A DNA stretch of 64,000 nt from Saccharothrix carnea. Its GTDB lineage: Bacteria > Actinomycetota > Actinomycetes > Mycobacteriales > Pseudonocardiaceae. The notes beneath the pieces were generated by a model. That model did not search any database. It was not told where the DNA came from and worked only from the letters and a program-made list of their open reading frames with translations. Both the position numbers and the translations under genes were made by a program. The first letter of the stretch is position 1, and the number at the start of each line of letters is the position of its first letter. Shown here piece after piece: positions 50,005 through 59,625 of this stretch. The stretch spans positions 496,001-560,000 of the forward strand of contig NZ_PYAX01000001.1 of assembly GCF_003014735.1 (NCBI RefSeq), given 5' to 3'.

Positions 50005-51351
50005 ATGTCCCGCAAGCGCACGAGCCTGGCCGCGTTGGCGGCGGGCGTCACCGCGATCGTCACCGCCGGTCTGCTGCTGGCCGCCCCCGCGGGCGCCGCA
50101 CCGACCCCGACCGCCGTGTTCAGCCAGGACTCCGCGTGGAGCTCGGGCTACCAGGGCAAGTTCACCGTGACCGCCGGGTCGGGCGCCGTGTCCGGCTGGA
50201 AGGTCGAGTTCGACCTGCCGGCGGGGAGCACGCCCGGTTCGTACTGGGACGCCACGCTGACCAGCAGCGGCTCGCACCACACGTTCACCAACCGTGAGTA
50301 CAACGGCAGCCTGGCAGCGGGCGCGTCCACGTCGTTCGGGTTCCTGGTGAACGGAACCGGACTGCCCGCCAACTGCAAGCTCAACGGCCAACCCTGCACC
50401 GGCGGCACGACCACCACAACAACAACGACCACCACCACCACCACCACAACAACGACCACGGACCAGCCTCCCCTCCCCGGCAGCCTGAAGTCCGCGCCGT
50501 ACGTGGACATCACCATGCCGACGCCGTCACTGGAGTCGGTCGCCCGGGCCACCGGCCAGAAGGTGTTCACGCTCGCGTTCGCGCTCGCGGACAGCAGCGG
50601 CTGCAACCCGTCGTGGGGCGGCACGATCCCGTTGAACGACAGCCGGATCATCAACGACGTGCGGGCGCTGAAGGCGTTGGGCGGCGACGTGATCGTGGCG
50701 ACCGGCGGCGCGGCCGGACCGTACCTGGAGTACTCGTGCTCCACCGCCGACGCGTTGCTGGCGGCGTACAAGAAGGTGCTCGACGCGGTCGGCAGCAACC
50801 ACCTGGACGTGGACGTCGAGGCGTCCATCCCGCACGACATGGTGAACACCGCGTTGAAGCGCCTGCAGACCGAGCGCGGCACGTCGATCAGCTACACGAT
50901 GCGCGTGCAGGGTGACGACTACGGCATGGACCCGTACTCGGTGCAGATCCTGCAGAACGCCGCCGCCAAGGGCCTGACCGTCCTGGTCAACCCGATGACC
51001 ATGGAGTTCGGCTCGTCCCGCCCGGACTGGGGCGACGCCGTCATCGCCGCCGCGGAGAGCAGCCTCCGCCAGATGAAGCAGATCTGGCCCGCCAAGTCCG
51101 ATGCCGAGCTGAAGCGACTGCTCGGCGTGACCCCGATGATCGGCCGCAACTTCAACGGCAAGGTCTTCACCCAAGCCCACGCCCGCAAACTGGTGGCCTG
51201 GGCCAACACGAACCGCATCGGCCTGCTGGGCTTCTGGTCGGTCGGCCGCGACAACGGCGGCTGCCCGGGCGGCGGCATCTCACCGACGTGCAGCAGCATC
51301 AGCCAGACCCAGTACGAGTTCACCAACATCTTCAAGGGCTTCACCGCATAA
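50005..51351 (+). CDS. secreted GH18 chitinase with CBM2 module
   Basis: 448 residues. Signal peptide to about residue 32 (MSRKRTSLAALAAGVTA...PAGAAP). A CBM2-type binding module spans 34-132 (VTAGSGAVSGWKVEFDLPAGS, with Cys123/Cys131). A linker of 18 consecutive Thr follows (135-152). The GH18 domain (about 163-448) carries the catalytic DxDxE in HLDVDVEAS (Asp268, Asp270, Glu272). It cleaves chitin outside the cell. The DasR-like sites upstream fit N-acetylglucosamine control of chitin use. Confidence 0.9.
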   Translation: MSRKRTSLAALAAGVTAIVTAGLLLAAPAGAAPTPTAVFSQDSAWSSGYQGKFTVTAGSGAVSGWKVEFDLPAGSTPGSYWDATLTSSGSHHTFTNREYNGSLAAGASTSFGFLVNGTGLPANCKLNGQPCTGGTTTTTTTTTTTTTTTTTTDQPPLPGSLKSAPYVDITMPTPSLESVARATGQKVFTLAFALADSSGCNPSWGGTIPLNDSRIINDVRALKALGGDVIVATGGAAGPYLEYSCSTADALLAAYKKVLDAVGSNHLDVDVEASIPHDMVNTALKRLQTERGTSISYTMRVQGDDYGMDPYSVQILQNAAAKGLTVLVNPMTMEFGSSRPDWGDAVIAAAESSLRQMKQIWPAKSDAELKRLLGVTPMIGRNFNGKVFTQAHARKLVAWANTNRIGLLGFWSVGRDNGGCPGGGISPTCSSISQTQYEFTNIFKGFTA

Positions 51352-51361
51352 CCCTGCCGGT

Positions 51362-51394
51362 GGCGGCGTCGGTCGTTCCTTGGCCGGCGCCGCC
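51362..51394 (+). terminator. terminator hairpin after the chitinase gene
   Basis: GGCGGCG and CGCCGCC with further inner pairing (CGG/CCG) form a stem-loop 11 bases after the chitinase stop. Confidence 0.6.
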
Positions 51395-51413
51395 GCTGTC
51401 TTAAGGTGCAGGG

Positions 51414-51827
51414 ATGAACGGACCTGCGGAGATGCTTGCCAACGATGCCGCGTCGGCTGCGCTCGGGATCAGGGCGATCGAGCTCGGTGACGGGACGGCG
51501 AAGCTCGCGATGACGGTCAGCGGGCGGATGGTCAACGGGCATGGGATCGGGCACGGTGGGTACGTGTTCCTGCTGGCGGACACGGCCTTCGCCTGCGCGT
51601 GCAACCGCCACGGTTCGGTGACCGTGGCGGCGCAGGCGGAGATCGATTTCATCGCCCCCGTGCACGAGGGGGACGAGTTGGTGGCCGAGGCGGTGGAGCG
51701 GGTGCGGTTCGGGCGCAGTGGGATCTACGACATCACCGTGCGCCGGGGCGCCGAGGTGGTGGCGGAGTTCCGCGGCCGGAGCCGGACGCTCAAGCCGAAC
51801 GGCGCAGACCCAGCACCTGAAGGGTGA
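51414..51827 (+). CDS. paaI: PaaI family acyl-CoA thioesterase
   Basis: 137 residues, hot-dog fold. Catalytic region GHGIGHGGYVFLLADTAFACACN contains the family HGG motif and the Asp, and AEIDFIAPVHEGDELVAEA follows. PaaI enzymes hydrolyse hydroxylated phenylacetyl-CoA or other aryl-CoA. No paa genes are adjacent, so the true substrate is open. Its last 38 bases overlap the convergent membrane gene. Confidence 0.88.
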   Translation: MNGPAEMLANDAASAALGIRAIELGDGTAKLAMTVSGRMVNGHGIGHGGYVFLLADTAFACACNRHGSVTVAAQAEIDFIAPVHEGDELVAEAVERVRFGRSGIYDITVRRGAEVVAEFRGRSRTLKPNGADPAPEG

Positions 51828-52170
51828 TGAAACCCATCACGGCGATCGCCTGGGCGACGATCAGGAAAACGCCCAGGCCGGTGACCGGGAACCAGCCGGC
51901 GAAAGCGGTGAGGAAGCTGTCCAGGACCCACACCGAATTGCCGATGATCACCACCGCGACCAAGGGGCGGATAGGGCGGAGGCCGAGCAGGAAAACACCC
52001 ACGCCGTAAAAAGCCAGGAACACGCCGAGGCCGATCACGAGGCCTCGCGGCAATCCCGTCTGCAGGTCGTTGAACAGCAGGGTGATGAGTCCGAGCCCGC
52101 CCGAGGCGACACCGTCGAGCTTGAGGGCGAAGCGGAGCAGACCGTCGTGGCGGACCTGAGTTGTCGTCAT
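51790..52170 (-). CDS. four-helix integral membrane protein
   Basis: 126 residues with four hydrophobic segments (FALKLDGVASGGLGLITLL, GLVIGLGVFLAFYGVGVFLLG, PLVAVVIIGNSVWVLDSFL, GLGVFLIVAQAIAVMGFITL). The layout resembles small uncharacterised actinomycete membrane proteins; no catalytic residues are apparent. It is transcribed alone. Confidence 0.78.
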   Translation of the reverse strand: MTTTQVRHDGLLRFALKLDGVASGGLGLITLLFNDLQTGLPRGLVIGLGVFLAFYGVGVFLLGLRPIRPLVAVVIIGNSVWVLDSFLTAFAGWFPVTGLGVFLIVAQAIAVMGFITLQVLGLRRSA

Positions 52171-52233
52171 GGCTCGAAAGCTAGGGTCGACGGCACTGCC
52201 AGCGGTACGCCAAACACTGCCAACGCCTGCCAG

Positions 52234-53409
52234 TTACGGGGCGTCGACCTGCGAGAACAAGTCCTCGGCCACCAGCTTCGCCCCCGCGTTCTGCCAGTTG
52301 TGCAGCGTCCGCTCCGGCACCTGGTTGACGAACCACGCCAGCGCCCGCCGTGCCTGCGGGTCGAGGTCCTCGCGCTTGGTCCGCCTGCTGTACGGCCGGA
52401 TGCCGACCACGTAGTAGAAGTACAGAGCGTTGTAGTGCCGCCATTCGTCGCTGGTGCCGAAATCACCGTCGCGCGGCTTGAGCCGGCAGATGCTCTCCAG
52501 CAACAACGACTTCAACTCCGCCGCGCGTTCCAGCGGTTGGTCCGACGCACCGCGCGCGGCCAGTCGGGCGTCGATCACCGGCAATTCCGTCAACGGGCTC
52601 GCGACCAACTTCCCCAGGTCGCCGTAATTGCTCAGCGCACGCCTGGTCAGCTTCACGAAATCCGCCGGGTCGAGCGGGGGACGACGCGGCAGGGCGTCGG
52701 CGGCGTCACGCAGCTCCGCCCGTTCGGACGCCACGTCCGGCACGGCGACCCGGTCCACCAGCAGCGCCAGCGGGTTGGCCAGCACCTGCACCGCGATCGC
52801 GGCGGCGACCGTGCCGTACAGCAGCGGCACCAGCCGGTCGTCCAGGAACAACGCCACCTGGCCGCCGAACACCGCCCCCAACCCGGCCGACGTGAGCAGC
52901 GAACGCACCATGTCCGCCCGGATCGCCTCACCCTCGTCGAACGCGTCCGCCACCGCCACGATCACGCCGAACACCAGCAGGTCGAACCCGGCCGACGCGA
53001 TCACCAGCGGCTCGGGCAGCACGTCCACCAGCAGCAACGCACAGCTCAGCCCGAACAGGACCGTCGCCGCCGCCAACAACGCCCGCCGCACCCGCAGGCA
53101 CAGCACCAGGGCCGCGGCCAACGGGATCAGCACCACCACGGGCGCGAAGTAGGCCGCCGCCAGCAACGGCAGCGCGCTGTACCGCCACCAACGGTCGTAG
53201 CGCACGGGCAGCCAGCACACGACCACGCCGGTCCACGCCACCGCGGGCACCGCCATCGCCATCGCCGGCAGCGGCAGGACGATCACCAGCGCGTAAGCGA
53301 GCAACCCGACCGAGGCCCGCTGGAGCAGGCGCTTCCGGGGGTCGCGCACGAGCAGGTACAGCCCGAGCCACCAGGCGAGGCCGAACGTCACCACCGACAC
53401 CGCGATCAC
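52234..53409 (-). CDS. uncharacterised membrane protein with soluble C-terminal domain
   Basis: 391 residues. Residues 1-230 hold about eight membrane segments (AVSVVTFGLAWWLGLYLLV, LLAYALVIVLPLPAMAMAV and others). Residues 230-391 are soluble and helical, with YNALYFYYVVGIRPYSRRTKREDLDPQARRALAWFVNQVPERTLHNWQNAGAKLVAEDL. I do not recognise a family. GTG start 32 bases from the divergent DUF6584 gene. Confidence 0.78.
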   Translation of the reverse strand: MIAVSVVTFGLAWWLGLYLLVRDPRKRLLQRASVGLLAYALVIVLPLPAMAMAVPAVAWTGVVVCWLPVRYDRWWRYSALPLLAAAYFAPVVVLIPLAAALVLCLRVRRALLAAATVLFGLSCALLLVDVLPEPLVIASAGFDLLVFGVIVAVADAFDEGEAIRADMVRSLLTSAGLGAVFGGQVALFLDDRLVPLLYGTVAAAIAVQVLANPLALLVDRVAVPDVASERAELRDAADALPRRPPLDPADFVKLTRRALSNYGDLGKLVASPLTELPVIDARLAARGASDQPLERAAELKSLLLESICRLKPRDGDFGTSDEWRHYNALYFYYVVGIRPYSRRTKREDLDPQARRALAWFVNQVPERTLHNWQNAGAKLVAEDLFSQVDAP

Positions 53410-53441
53410 CCGGAGATCCTACGGTTGCACGGGCTGGGACG

Positions 53442-53957
53442 ATGTGGCTCATGCCGCTCGAGCTGACGCTCCGCAAGGCCGCCGAAGAGGTCGAACGCGG
53501 TGACCTGGCCAGTGTCCTGCGGGCCCGGCAACGGCTGGTCGGGCTGGTCACCAGCTACCCCGACCGGGTGGACCTGCGCGAGCGCCTCGCCGCGGTGTAC
53601 CGGCTGCTCGGCGACTCGGCGCAGGCCGGGCGGTGGAGCTACCTGTCCGAGGTGCGCGACGAGGCGGAGGTGGCCGCGTTCGAACGCGCCTACCGGACCC
53701 CGTTGGCGCGGCTGGAGGCGATGAACTGGACCGGCGGCGAGGCAGCCGCCACCACCGAGACCGCCCGCCAACGCCTGGTGGCGCTGCAGGAGGCGGCCAA
53801 CGACCAGCTGCGCGCGGAACTGCTCGTGGCCGACGACCGCGACTCGTCGTGGCACACGAACGTGCTCGTGCTCATCGGCCTGGTGATCGTGCTGCTGTGC
53901 TTCGTGGTGGGCGCGGTGACGCTCGTCATGTGGGCCTACAGGTGGTTCACCGGATGA
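53442..53957 (+). CDS. DUF6584-like protein with C-terminal membrane segment
   Basis: 171 residues from ATG 53442 (an ATG three codons later is equally possible). The text LELTLRKAAEEVERGDLASVLRARQRLVGLVTSYPDRVDLRERLAAVYRLLGDSAQAGRWSYL matches the DUF6584 pattern, a TPR-like helical module. One membrane helix (VLVLIGLVIVLLCFVVGAVTLVMWAY) closes the protein. Function unknown. It precedes the dehydratase gene by 15 bases. Confidence 0.8.
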   Translation: MWLMPLELTLRKAAEEVERGDLASVLRARQRLVGLVTSYPDRVDLRERLAAVYRLLGDSAQAGRWSYLSEVRDEAEVAAFERAYRTPLARLEAMNWTGGEAAATTETARQRLVALQEAANDQLRAELLVADDRDSSWHTNVLVLIGLVIVLLCFVVGAVTLVMWAYRWFTG

Positions 53958-53972
53958 GCGCATGCTGGACCC

Positions 53973-54845
53973 ATGACCCCCGACGTCGCCGCCGCCGCTG
54001 ACCGCATCCGCCCGCACGCCCGCCGCACCCCGTTGTGGCGCACCGAGGTCGACGGCAGGCCGATCGTGTTCAAGCTGGAGCACCTCCAGCTCACCGGGTC
54101 GTTCAAGCTGCGCGGCGCGCTGAACACCCTGATCGCCGCCGGTTCACCGGATCGTGTGGTCACGGCCTCCGGCGGCAACCACGGCCTGGGCGTCGCCAAG
54201 GCCGCCCAACTGCTCGGCCTGCACGCCACGGTGTTCGTGCCGACCGGCGCCCCGGAAGGCAAGGTCCGCCGAATCGAAGCGGCCGGCGCCAAACTGATCC
54301 GGCACGGCGACACGTACGCCGAGGCCGTCCTGGCCGCCCGCGAGACCCCCGGCTTCTACGTCGAGGCCTACAACGACCCGATCGTGGTCGCCGGTCAGGG
54401 CACCGTCGCCGCCGAGGTCGTCGAGGACGCGCCGAACGTGGACGCGATCGCGGTCGCAGTCGGCGGCGGTGGCCTGGCCGCCGGAACCGCACTGGCCTCC
54501 GCAAGGCCCACCATCGCCGTCGAGCCGGAGCACTGCTGCGCCCTGCACCACGCCCTGGCCGCAGGCGAGCCGGTCGACGCCGAAGTCGACTCGATCGCCG
54601 CCTCAGCCCTGGGCGCCACCCGCGTGGGCAATGTCCCGTTCGAGGTCCTGCGGAGCCACCCGGTCACGTCGGTGCTCGTCTCCGACCAGCAAATCCTGGC
54701 CGCCCGCGACCGGCTGTGGGAAGACTTCCGCCTGGCCGTCGAACCAGCCGCCGCCGTCCCCTTCGCCGCCTGGCTGGACGGTCAGGTCCCGGGCGACCTG
54801 CCCTGCATCATCCTGTGCGGCGCAAACACCGACTGGACCCCCTGA
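53973..54845 (+). CDS. PLP-dependent serine/threonine dehydratase
   Basis: 290 residues, fold type II. The PLP Lys is in LTGSFKLRGALN (Lys45), the Asn loop is ASGGNHGLGVAKAA, and the phosphate-binding Gly-rich loop is VAVGGGGLAAGTAL. It has no regulatory ACT domain and is shorter than IlvA, so a catabolic serine/threonine dehydratase or serine racemase-like enzyme is likely. Confidence 0.88.
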   Translation: MTPDVAAAADRIRPHARRTPLWRTEVDGRPIVFKLEHLQLTGSFKLRGALNTLIAAGSPDRVVTASGGNHGLGVAKAAQLLGLHATVFVPTGAPEGKVRRIEAAGAKLIRHGDTYAEAVLAARETPGFYVEAYNDPIVVAGQGTVAAEVVEDAPNVDAIAVAVGGGGLAAGTALASARPTIAVEPEHCCALHHALAAGEPVDAEVDSIAASALGATRVGNVPFEVLRSHPVTSVLVSDQQILAARDRLWEDFRLAVEPAAAVPFAAWLDGQVPGDLPCIILCGANTDWTP

Positions 54846-54874
54846 CACCACCACCCCAAAGGCCCGATTTTACG

Positions 54875-54925
54875 AAGCCGGGCAGGCTTGGCGGACGCTC
54901 TTCCCGCCAGGCCTGCCCGGCTTTG
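54875..54925 (+). terminator. strong intrinsic terminator after the dehydratase gene
   Basis: Arms AAGCCGGGCAGGCTTGGCGG and CCGCCAGGCCTGCCCGGCTT form a 20-bp stem with one G-T pair and a 9-base loop, then TTT. Confidence 0.85.
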
Positions 54926-55047
54926 GCCTACCTGGAGTGCCCGTAAGGGGCCCCATGTCGAATCGAGCCGGACCCAGCCAGCGGGCCGCCGCTCCACCGA
55001 GCCACAGCCAACCGCCGAGCCCGCAGCTCAACGACCGACCCCAACCC

Positions 55048-55404
55048 TCACCGGCACTCCGTCACCCGCTCCACCGCCCCCAACTCCGGCGAAACGCGCC
55101 CCGACACTCCCCCCTGCGACATCCCGGCCTGCGACGGCACCTCGACCTCGCGCGCAAGCGCCGGGTCGAGCCCCGCCACCCGTTCCACCATGGCCTCGAC
55201 CTCGGCGATCAGGTCGGCCCACTCGGGCCGGTGCAGGCGCTCCCGGACCACCCAGCGCAGCGTGCGGACCTCCGCCCGCAGCCGCTCGAACTGCTCCGCG
55301 TCGAGACGTTGCGCGGACGGGTGGTCGAGCTTGCTCGAGAGCACCCTCACCCGGGTCCCGATGTCCACCAGCGACCTCCGGCGTCGTGCGTTGTCATACG
55401 GCAC
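55048..55404 (-). CDS. small helical hypothetical protein
   Basis: 118 residues, charged and largely helical (LDAEQFERLRAEVRTLRWVVRERLHRPEWADLIAEVEAMVERVAGLDPALAREVEV). A coiled-coil is possible at 30-85. No ribosome site is visible, and I recognise no family. It lies between mnmA and the dehydratase terminator on the minus strand. Codon use fits a real gene but the evidence is moderate. Confidence 0.55.
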   Translation of the reverse strand: MPYDNARRRRSLVDIGTRVRVLSSKLDHPSAQRLDAEQFERLRAEVRTLRWVVRERLHRPEWADLIAEVEAMVERVAGLDPALAREVEVPSQAGMSQGGVSGRVSPELGAVERVTECR

Positions 55405-55450
55405 GCACGCAGTGTCGCAGGCGACACCGACAAATCCACAAGCCCCGAGG

Positions 55451-56536
55451 TCAGCGGGTCGAGCTGATGGTGGCGCTGGCGAGCACCAAGTCGCCCGCCG
55501 CCGCGTCCTCCCGGTACACCGCGACCGCCTGACCAGGGGCGACGCCGCTCAACGGCTCCCTAAGGTGAACCAGCAGCTCACCATCGACGACTTCGGCCAC
55601 CGCGGGCGCCAGGCCGCCGTGCGCGCGCACCTGCGCCACGCACTCCACCGGCCCGTCGAACCCGATCCGCGTCACGGGCCGCCGTGCGACGATCTCGGTC
55701 ACCTTCAGCTTCTCCGCCGCACCGACCCGCACCGTGCCGCTCACCGGCTCCAGGGACAGCACGTACCGGGGCCGCCCGTCCGGCGCGGGCGCGTCGATGC
55801 CCAGGCCCTTGCGCTGGCCGACGGTGAACTCGTGCACGCCCACGTGCCGCCCGAGGACCGCACCGGTCTCGTCGTCGACCAGCACGCCGGGCTGCTCGCC
55901 CAACCGCCGGGTCAGGAAGCCGCGGGTGTCGCCGTCCGGGATGAAGCAGATGTCGTGGCTGTCGGGCTTGTCCGCGACCTGGAGCCCGCGCTCGGCGGCC
56001 TCGGCCCGCACCTGCGCCTTGGTCGAGTCGCCCAGCGGGAACATCGCGTGCGACAGCTGCTCGTGCGTCAACGACGCCAGCACGTACGACTGGTCCTTGC
56101 CGTCGTCCGCCGAGCGGCGCAGCTCCAGCACACCGTCCACAGTGGCCAGTCGGGCGTAGTGCCCGGTGCACACCGCGTCGAAGCCGAGCGCGATCGCCTT
56201 GTCCAGCAACGCCTCGAACTTGATCTTCTCGTTGCACCGCAGGCAGGGGTTGGGCGTGCGGCCGGCCGCGTACTCGGCGACGAACTCGTCCACGACCTCC
56301 TCGGTGAACCGCTCCGCGAAGTCCCAGACGTAGAACGGGATGCCGAGCACGTCCGCCGCGCGCCGCGCGTCCCGGGCGTCCTCGATCGTGCAGCAGCCGC
56401 GCGCGCCGGTGCGCAACGTGCCCGGCTTCGCCGACAGCGCCAGGTGCACGCCGGTCACCTCGTGGCCCGCCGCCACCGCCCGCGCCGCAGCCACGGCGGA
56501 GTCCACCCCGCCGCTCATCGCCGCCAGCACCCGCAT
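55451..56536 (-). CDS. mnmA: tRNA-specific 2-thiouridylase
   Basis: 361 residues from ATG 56536. The PP-loop is [21 protein letters not shown], the catalytic cysteines are in [14 protein letters not shown] and [11 protein letters not shown], and the C-terminal [18 protein letters not shown] domain binds tRNA. It puts sulfur on U34 of tRNA-Lys, Glu and Gln. It begins 5 bases after the cysteine desulfurase stop, so the sulfur donor and user are made together. Confidence 0.95.
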   Translation of the reverse strand: MRVLAAMSGGVDSAVAAARAVAAGHEVTGVHLALSAKPGTLRTGARGCCTIEDARDARRAADVLGIPFYVWDFAERFTEEVVDEFVAEYAAGRTPNPCLRCNEKIKFEALLDKAIALGFDAVCTGHYARLATVDGVLELRRSADDGKDQSYVLASLTHEQLSHAMFPLGDSTKAQVRAEAAERGLQVADKPDSHDICFIPDGDTRGFLTRRLGEQPGVLVDDETGAVLGRHVGVHEFTVGQRKGLGIDAPAPDGRPRYVLSLEPVSGTVRVGAAEKLKVTEIVARRPVTRIGFDGPVECVAQVRAHGGLAPAVAEVVDGELLVHLREPLSGVAPGQAVAVYREDAAAGDLVLASATISSTR

Positions 56537-56541
56537 GCCCG

Positions 56542-57729
56542 TCACACCTCCGCCGTCGCCTTGCCAGCAAGCCTCTTCAACCCCGCGATGCCCGCCGTGC
56601 GGGCCCGCTCCACCACCGGGCCGATCACCTCGGCCAGTTCGCGCACGTCGGCCGCCGTGGACGTGTGGCCGAGCGAGAACCGCAGCGAACCACGCGCCAG
56701 CACCGGGTCCACGCCCATGGCCAGCAGCACGTGGCTGGGCTGCGCCACGCCCGCCGTGCAGGCCGAGCCGGTGGAGCACTCGATGCCCTTGGCGTCCAAC
56801 AGCATCAGCAGGCTGTCGCCCTCGCAGCCGGGGAACGTCAGGTGCGCGTTGCCGGGCAGCCGGTGCACCGGGTCGCCGTTCACCGCCACGTCCGGCACCA
56901 CCCGCCGCACCGACGCCACCAGTTCGTCGCGCAGCGCGGCGAGTTCCGCCGCCGACTCGGCCTGGTGGTCCACCGCGTGCCGCACCGCCGCGGCCAGCGC
57001 CACGATCGACGGCACGTCGAGCGTGCCGGACCGCACTTCCCGCTCCTGCCCGCCGCCGTGCAGCACGGGTGTCGTCGTCACGTCACGTCCCAGCAGCAGC
57101 ACGCCGACGCCGTACGGCCCGCCGAGCTTGTGGCCGGTGAGCGTGAGCGCCGACGCACGGGAGGCGGCGAAGTCGACCGGCACCGCGCCGACTGCCTGCA
57201 CCGCGTCGGTGTGCAGCGGGATCGCGCGCTCGGCGGCCAGGCCCGCCAGCTCGGGCACCGGGTTGATCGTGCCGACCTCGTTGTTCGCCCACATCGCGGT
57301 GACCAGGGCCACGTCGTCGTCCAGCGCGTCGCGCAGCACCTCGGGCCTGATCCGGCCGAGCCCGTCCGGCTCCAGCCAGGTGATCTCGGCGCCTTCGTGC
57401 TCGGCGAGCCACTGCACGGCGTCCAGCACGGCGTGGTGCTCGACCGACGTGGCGACCACGCGACGGCGGCGGGACGTGCGGCGGGACCAGTAGATGCCCT
57501 TGACGGCGAGGTTGTCGCTCTCCGTGCCGCCGCTGGTGAAGATCACTTCGGAGGGTCGCGCGCCGAGGGCGTCCGCGATGTCCTCCCGCGCCTCCTCGAC
57601 CAGCCGCCGCGCCCGCCGTCCCGAGGTGTGCAGCGACGAGGCGTTGCCCGTGGTGGACAACGCCCGTGTCATCGCCTCGATCGCCTCGGGGAGCATGGGG
57701 GTCGTGGCGGCGTGGTCGAAGTAGGCCAT
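56542..57729 (-). CDS. cysteine desulfurase (IscS/NifS family)
   Basis: 395 residues from the ATG at 57729, which overlaps the MFS stop by one base. PLP-Lys is in [16 protein letters not shown], the N-terminus is [22 protein letters not shown] follows, and the active-site persulfide Cys is in [15 protein letters not shown]. It provides sulfur for MnmA next door and probably for Fe-S clusters. In M. tuberculosis the same pair is Rv3025c and Rv3024c. Confidence 0.95.
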   Translation of the reverse strand: MAYFDHAATTPMLPEAIEAMTRALSTTGNASSLHTSGRRARRLVEEAREDIADALGARPSEVIFTSGGTESDNLAVKGIYWSRRTSRRRRVVATSVEHHAVLDAVQWLAEHEGAEITWLEPDGLGRIRPEVLRDALDDDVALVTAMWANNEVGTINPVPELAGLAAERAIPLHTDAVQAVGAVPVDFAASRASALTLTGHKLGGPYGVGVLLLGRDVTTTPVLHGGGQEREVRSGTLDVPSIVALAAAVRHAVDHQAESAAELAALRDELVASVRRVVPDVAVNGDPVHRLPGNAHLTFPGCEGDSLLMLLDAKGIECSTGSACTAGVAQPSHVLLAMGVDPVLARGSLRFSLGHTSTAADVRELAEVIGPVVERARTAGIAGLKRLAGKATAEV

Positions 57730-59099
57730 CAGCTTTCCAGGGTAGCCCGGCCCAGCCGCCCGGCGAGCACCGCACCGAGCACCGCGACGCCCACCATCAG
57801 CAGGTCGAACGGCACCACGGCGGCCGTGGGCGCGGCGGCCGAGGCGAACGTGGTGACCAGCACACCGCCGAGGCCGACCAGCAGCGCCGAGCCGAGCATG
57901 TCGCTGATCTGCAGGGCCGAGGAGTTGAACCCCCGGTCGACCTCGGACGACGCGCCGAGGGTGAGCACGCTCAGGCTCGACATGGCCATCCCCATTCCCG
58001 CTCCGGCGATCGCCCACAGCACCGGGGTCGCCCACGCGGGACCCCACGACGGTGCGATGAGCGTCACTCCGGAAATACCCGCGGCGTTGAGCACGAACCC
58101 CCAGCGCACCAGCTTCTCGCGCGGGATGTCCGGCCGGCGCGACTGCCACCAGGCGGCGCTGGACCAGCCGAGCGCGCTCAGCGTGAGCGGGATGCCGGCG
58201 GCGATGGCCGAGTAGCCGTGCACGGCGGTCAGCGTCAGCGGGATGAACGCCTCGGCCGCGAAGAACGAGCCCGCGAGCAGCGCGCGGGCCAGGATGGTCA
58301 CCGGCAGGCCGCGACGCGCGGTGAGGGTGCCCTTGGGCAGCAGCACGCGCAGCGCGGGCGCCAGCACCGCCAGCCCGACCAGGCCGATCACCAGGTTCAG
58401 GCCGCGCGGGTGCTGCGCGGCCCAGCTCAGCGCCGCGACACCGAACCCGGCGCCGAGCGCGGCCAGCGGCAACCCGCGCCGGGTGTTCGAGTCGGGGGTG
58501 TGCGGCGGCAGGTTGCGCAGCACGGGCACCAGCAGCAGCACGCCCAGCAGCACGAACGGCGCCAGCCCCAGGAACACCCAGCGCCAGCTCAGCGCCTCGG
58601 TCAGCCACCCGGAGACCGCCGGTCCGACCAGCGACGGCACCACCCACGCGGACGCGAGCATGCCGAACACCGCGGGCCGGTCCCGTTCCGGGTAGACCAG
58701 CCCGATCAGCACGTAGACCGCGACCACCTGCGCGCCGCCGCCGAAGCCCTGCAGCACCCGGCCGAGCAGCAGCAGCGACATGTCCTGGGCGAGTCCGGCG
58801 ACGAGCAGGCCGACCAGGAACAGCGCGGGTCCGACCAGCAGCGACGGCCGCGGCCCGCGCAGGTCGCTGAGCCGTCCGGACAGCACGGTGGCGACCACGC
58901 TGGCGGCGAGGAACGCCAGGAACGGCCACGCGTACAGGTCGTTGCCGTCGAGGTCGGCGACCATGCGCGGCATCGCCGTGCTGACGCCCATGTTCTCGAA
59001 CGCGAGCAGCGTGACGAGCAGGATGATCCCGAGCGTCGGGCCCCGCCGTTCAGGTGTCCACAGGTTGCTCTTGGCGGGCGCATCGGTCGTCGTCGTCAC
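57729..59099 (-). CDS. MFS transporter
   Basis: 456 residues, about 12-14 membrane helices. The loop motif [20 protein letters not shown] after helix 2 is the MFS signature, and [21 protein letters not shown] is the drug-exporter type helix 4. It is probably a drug/proton antiporter. Its stop overlaps the cysteine desulfurase start, so the three genes form an operon; this functional mix is odd. Confidence 0.9.
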   Translation of the reverse strand: MTTTTDAPAKSNLWTPERRGPTLGIILLVTLLAFENMGVSTAMPRMVADLDGNDLYAWPFLAFLAASVVATVLSGRLSDLRGPRPSLLVGPALFLVGLLVAGLAQDMSLLLLGRVLQGFGGGAQVVAVYVLIGLVYPERDRPAVFGMLASAWVVPSLVGPAVSGWLTEALSWRWVFLGLAPFVLLGVLLLVPVLRNLPPHTPDSNTRRGLPLAALGAGFGVAALSWAAQHPRGLNLVIGLVGLAVLAPALRVLLPKGTLTARRGLPVTILARALLAGSFFAAEAFIPLTLTAVHGYSAIAAGIPLTLSALGWSSAAWWQSRRPDIPREKLVRWGFVLNAAGISGVTLIAPSWGPAWATPVLWAIAGAGMGMAMSSLSVLTLGASSEVDRGFNSSALQISDMLGSALLVGLGGVLVTTFASAAAPTAAVVPFDLLMVGVAVLGAVLAGRLGRATLES

Positions 59100-59241
59100 G
59101 GGTCAATGGTTCAACCTCCACCCAGGTCGAGGTCAAGGCCATATGACGCAGACCAGGGATCATGTGGTGTGAACGACCGACGCGCGGAACGGTGGCGCGG
59201 TGTTGACTCGCGGCTGATCCCCCGTGCACCGAGGAGAACCC

Positions 59242-59574
59242 GTGCGTCAGCGCTTGACCGTCCTGCTCGCTTCCCTCGGCCTGGCCCTCGGCGGGCTCGC
59301 CGTCACGGCCGGCCCCGCGTCCGCCGAGAGCTACGGCTACATCAACTGGACCAACAACTGCAGCGGTCCCCGGCTGTACTCGATCATCTACGCCAGTGGG
59401 TCGAAGTCGGGCACGCTCGTCGTGCAGCAGAGCGACGTCCCCGCCGGCGCGAAGCGCAGCCAGCGGGTGCAGTCGGGCTACACCTACAACGTGACCAAGA
59501 GCGGCGGCTGGGGCAAGGTGACGATCTACAACATCTCCGGCCGGGTCCACTCCGTGGCGGTGAAGGCCTGCTGA
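59242..59574 (+). CDS. small secreted protein with two cysteines
   Basis: 110 residues from GTG 59242, with GAGGAG five bases upstream; a GTG six codons earlier would include that site. The signal peptide MRQRLTVLLASLGLALGGLAVTAGPASA is followed by an 82-residue beta-rich domain (ESYGYINWTNNCSGPRLYSIIYASGSKSGTLVV...GGWGKVTIYNISG) with exactly two Cys, one near the start and one as the last residue, which could form a disulfide closing the domain. I recognise no family; the sequence suggests a small beta-barrel. Confidence 0.75.
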   Translation: MRQRLTVLLASLGLALGGLAVTAGPASAESYGYINWTNNCSGPRLYSIIYASGSKSGTLVVQQSDVPAGAKRSQRVQSGYTYNVTKSGGWGKVTIYNISGRVHSVAVKAC

Positions 59575-59582
59575 GGCGGTGA

Positions 59583-59620
59583 CCGCGGGTGGCCCGCCCT
59601 GGGGGTGGGGCCACCCGCGG
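59583..59620. terminator. bidirectional terminator between the small secreted and acyltransferase genes
   Basis: CCGCGGGTGGCCC and GGGCCACCCGCGG form a perfect 13-bp stem between convergent genes. Confidence 0.8.
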
Positions 59621-59625
59621 ACCCG

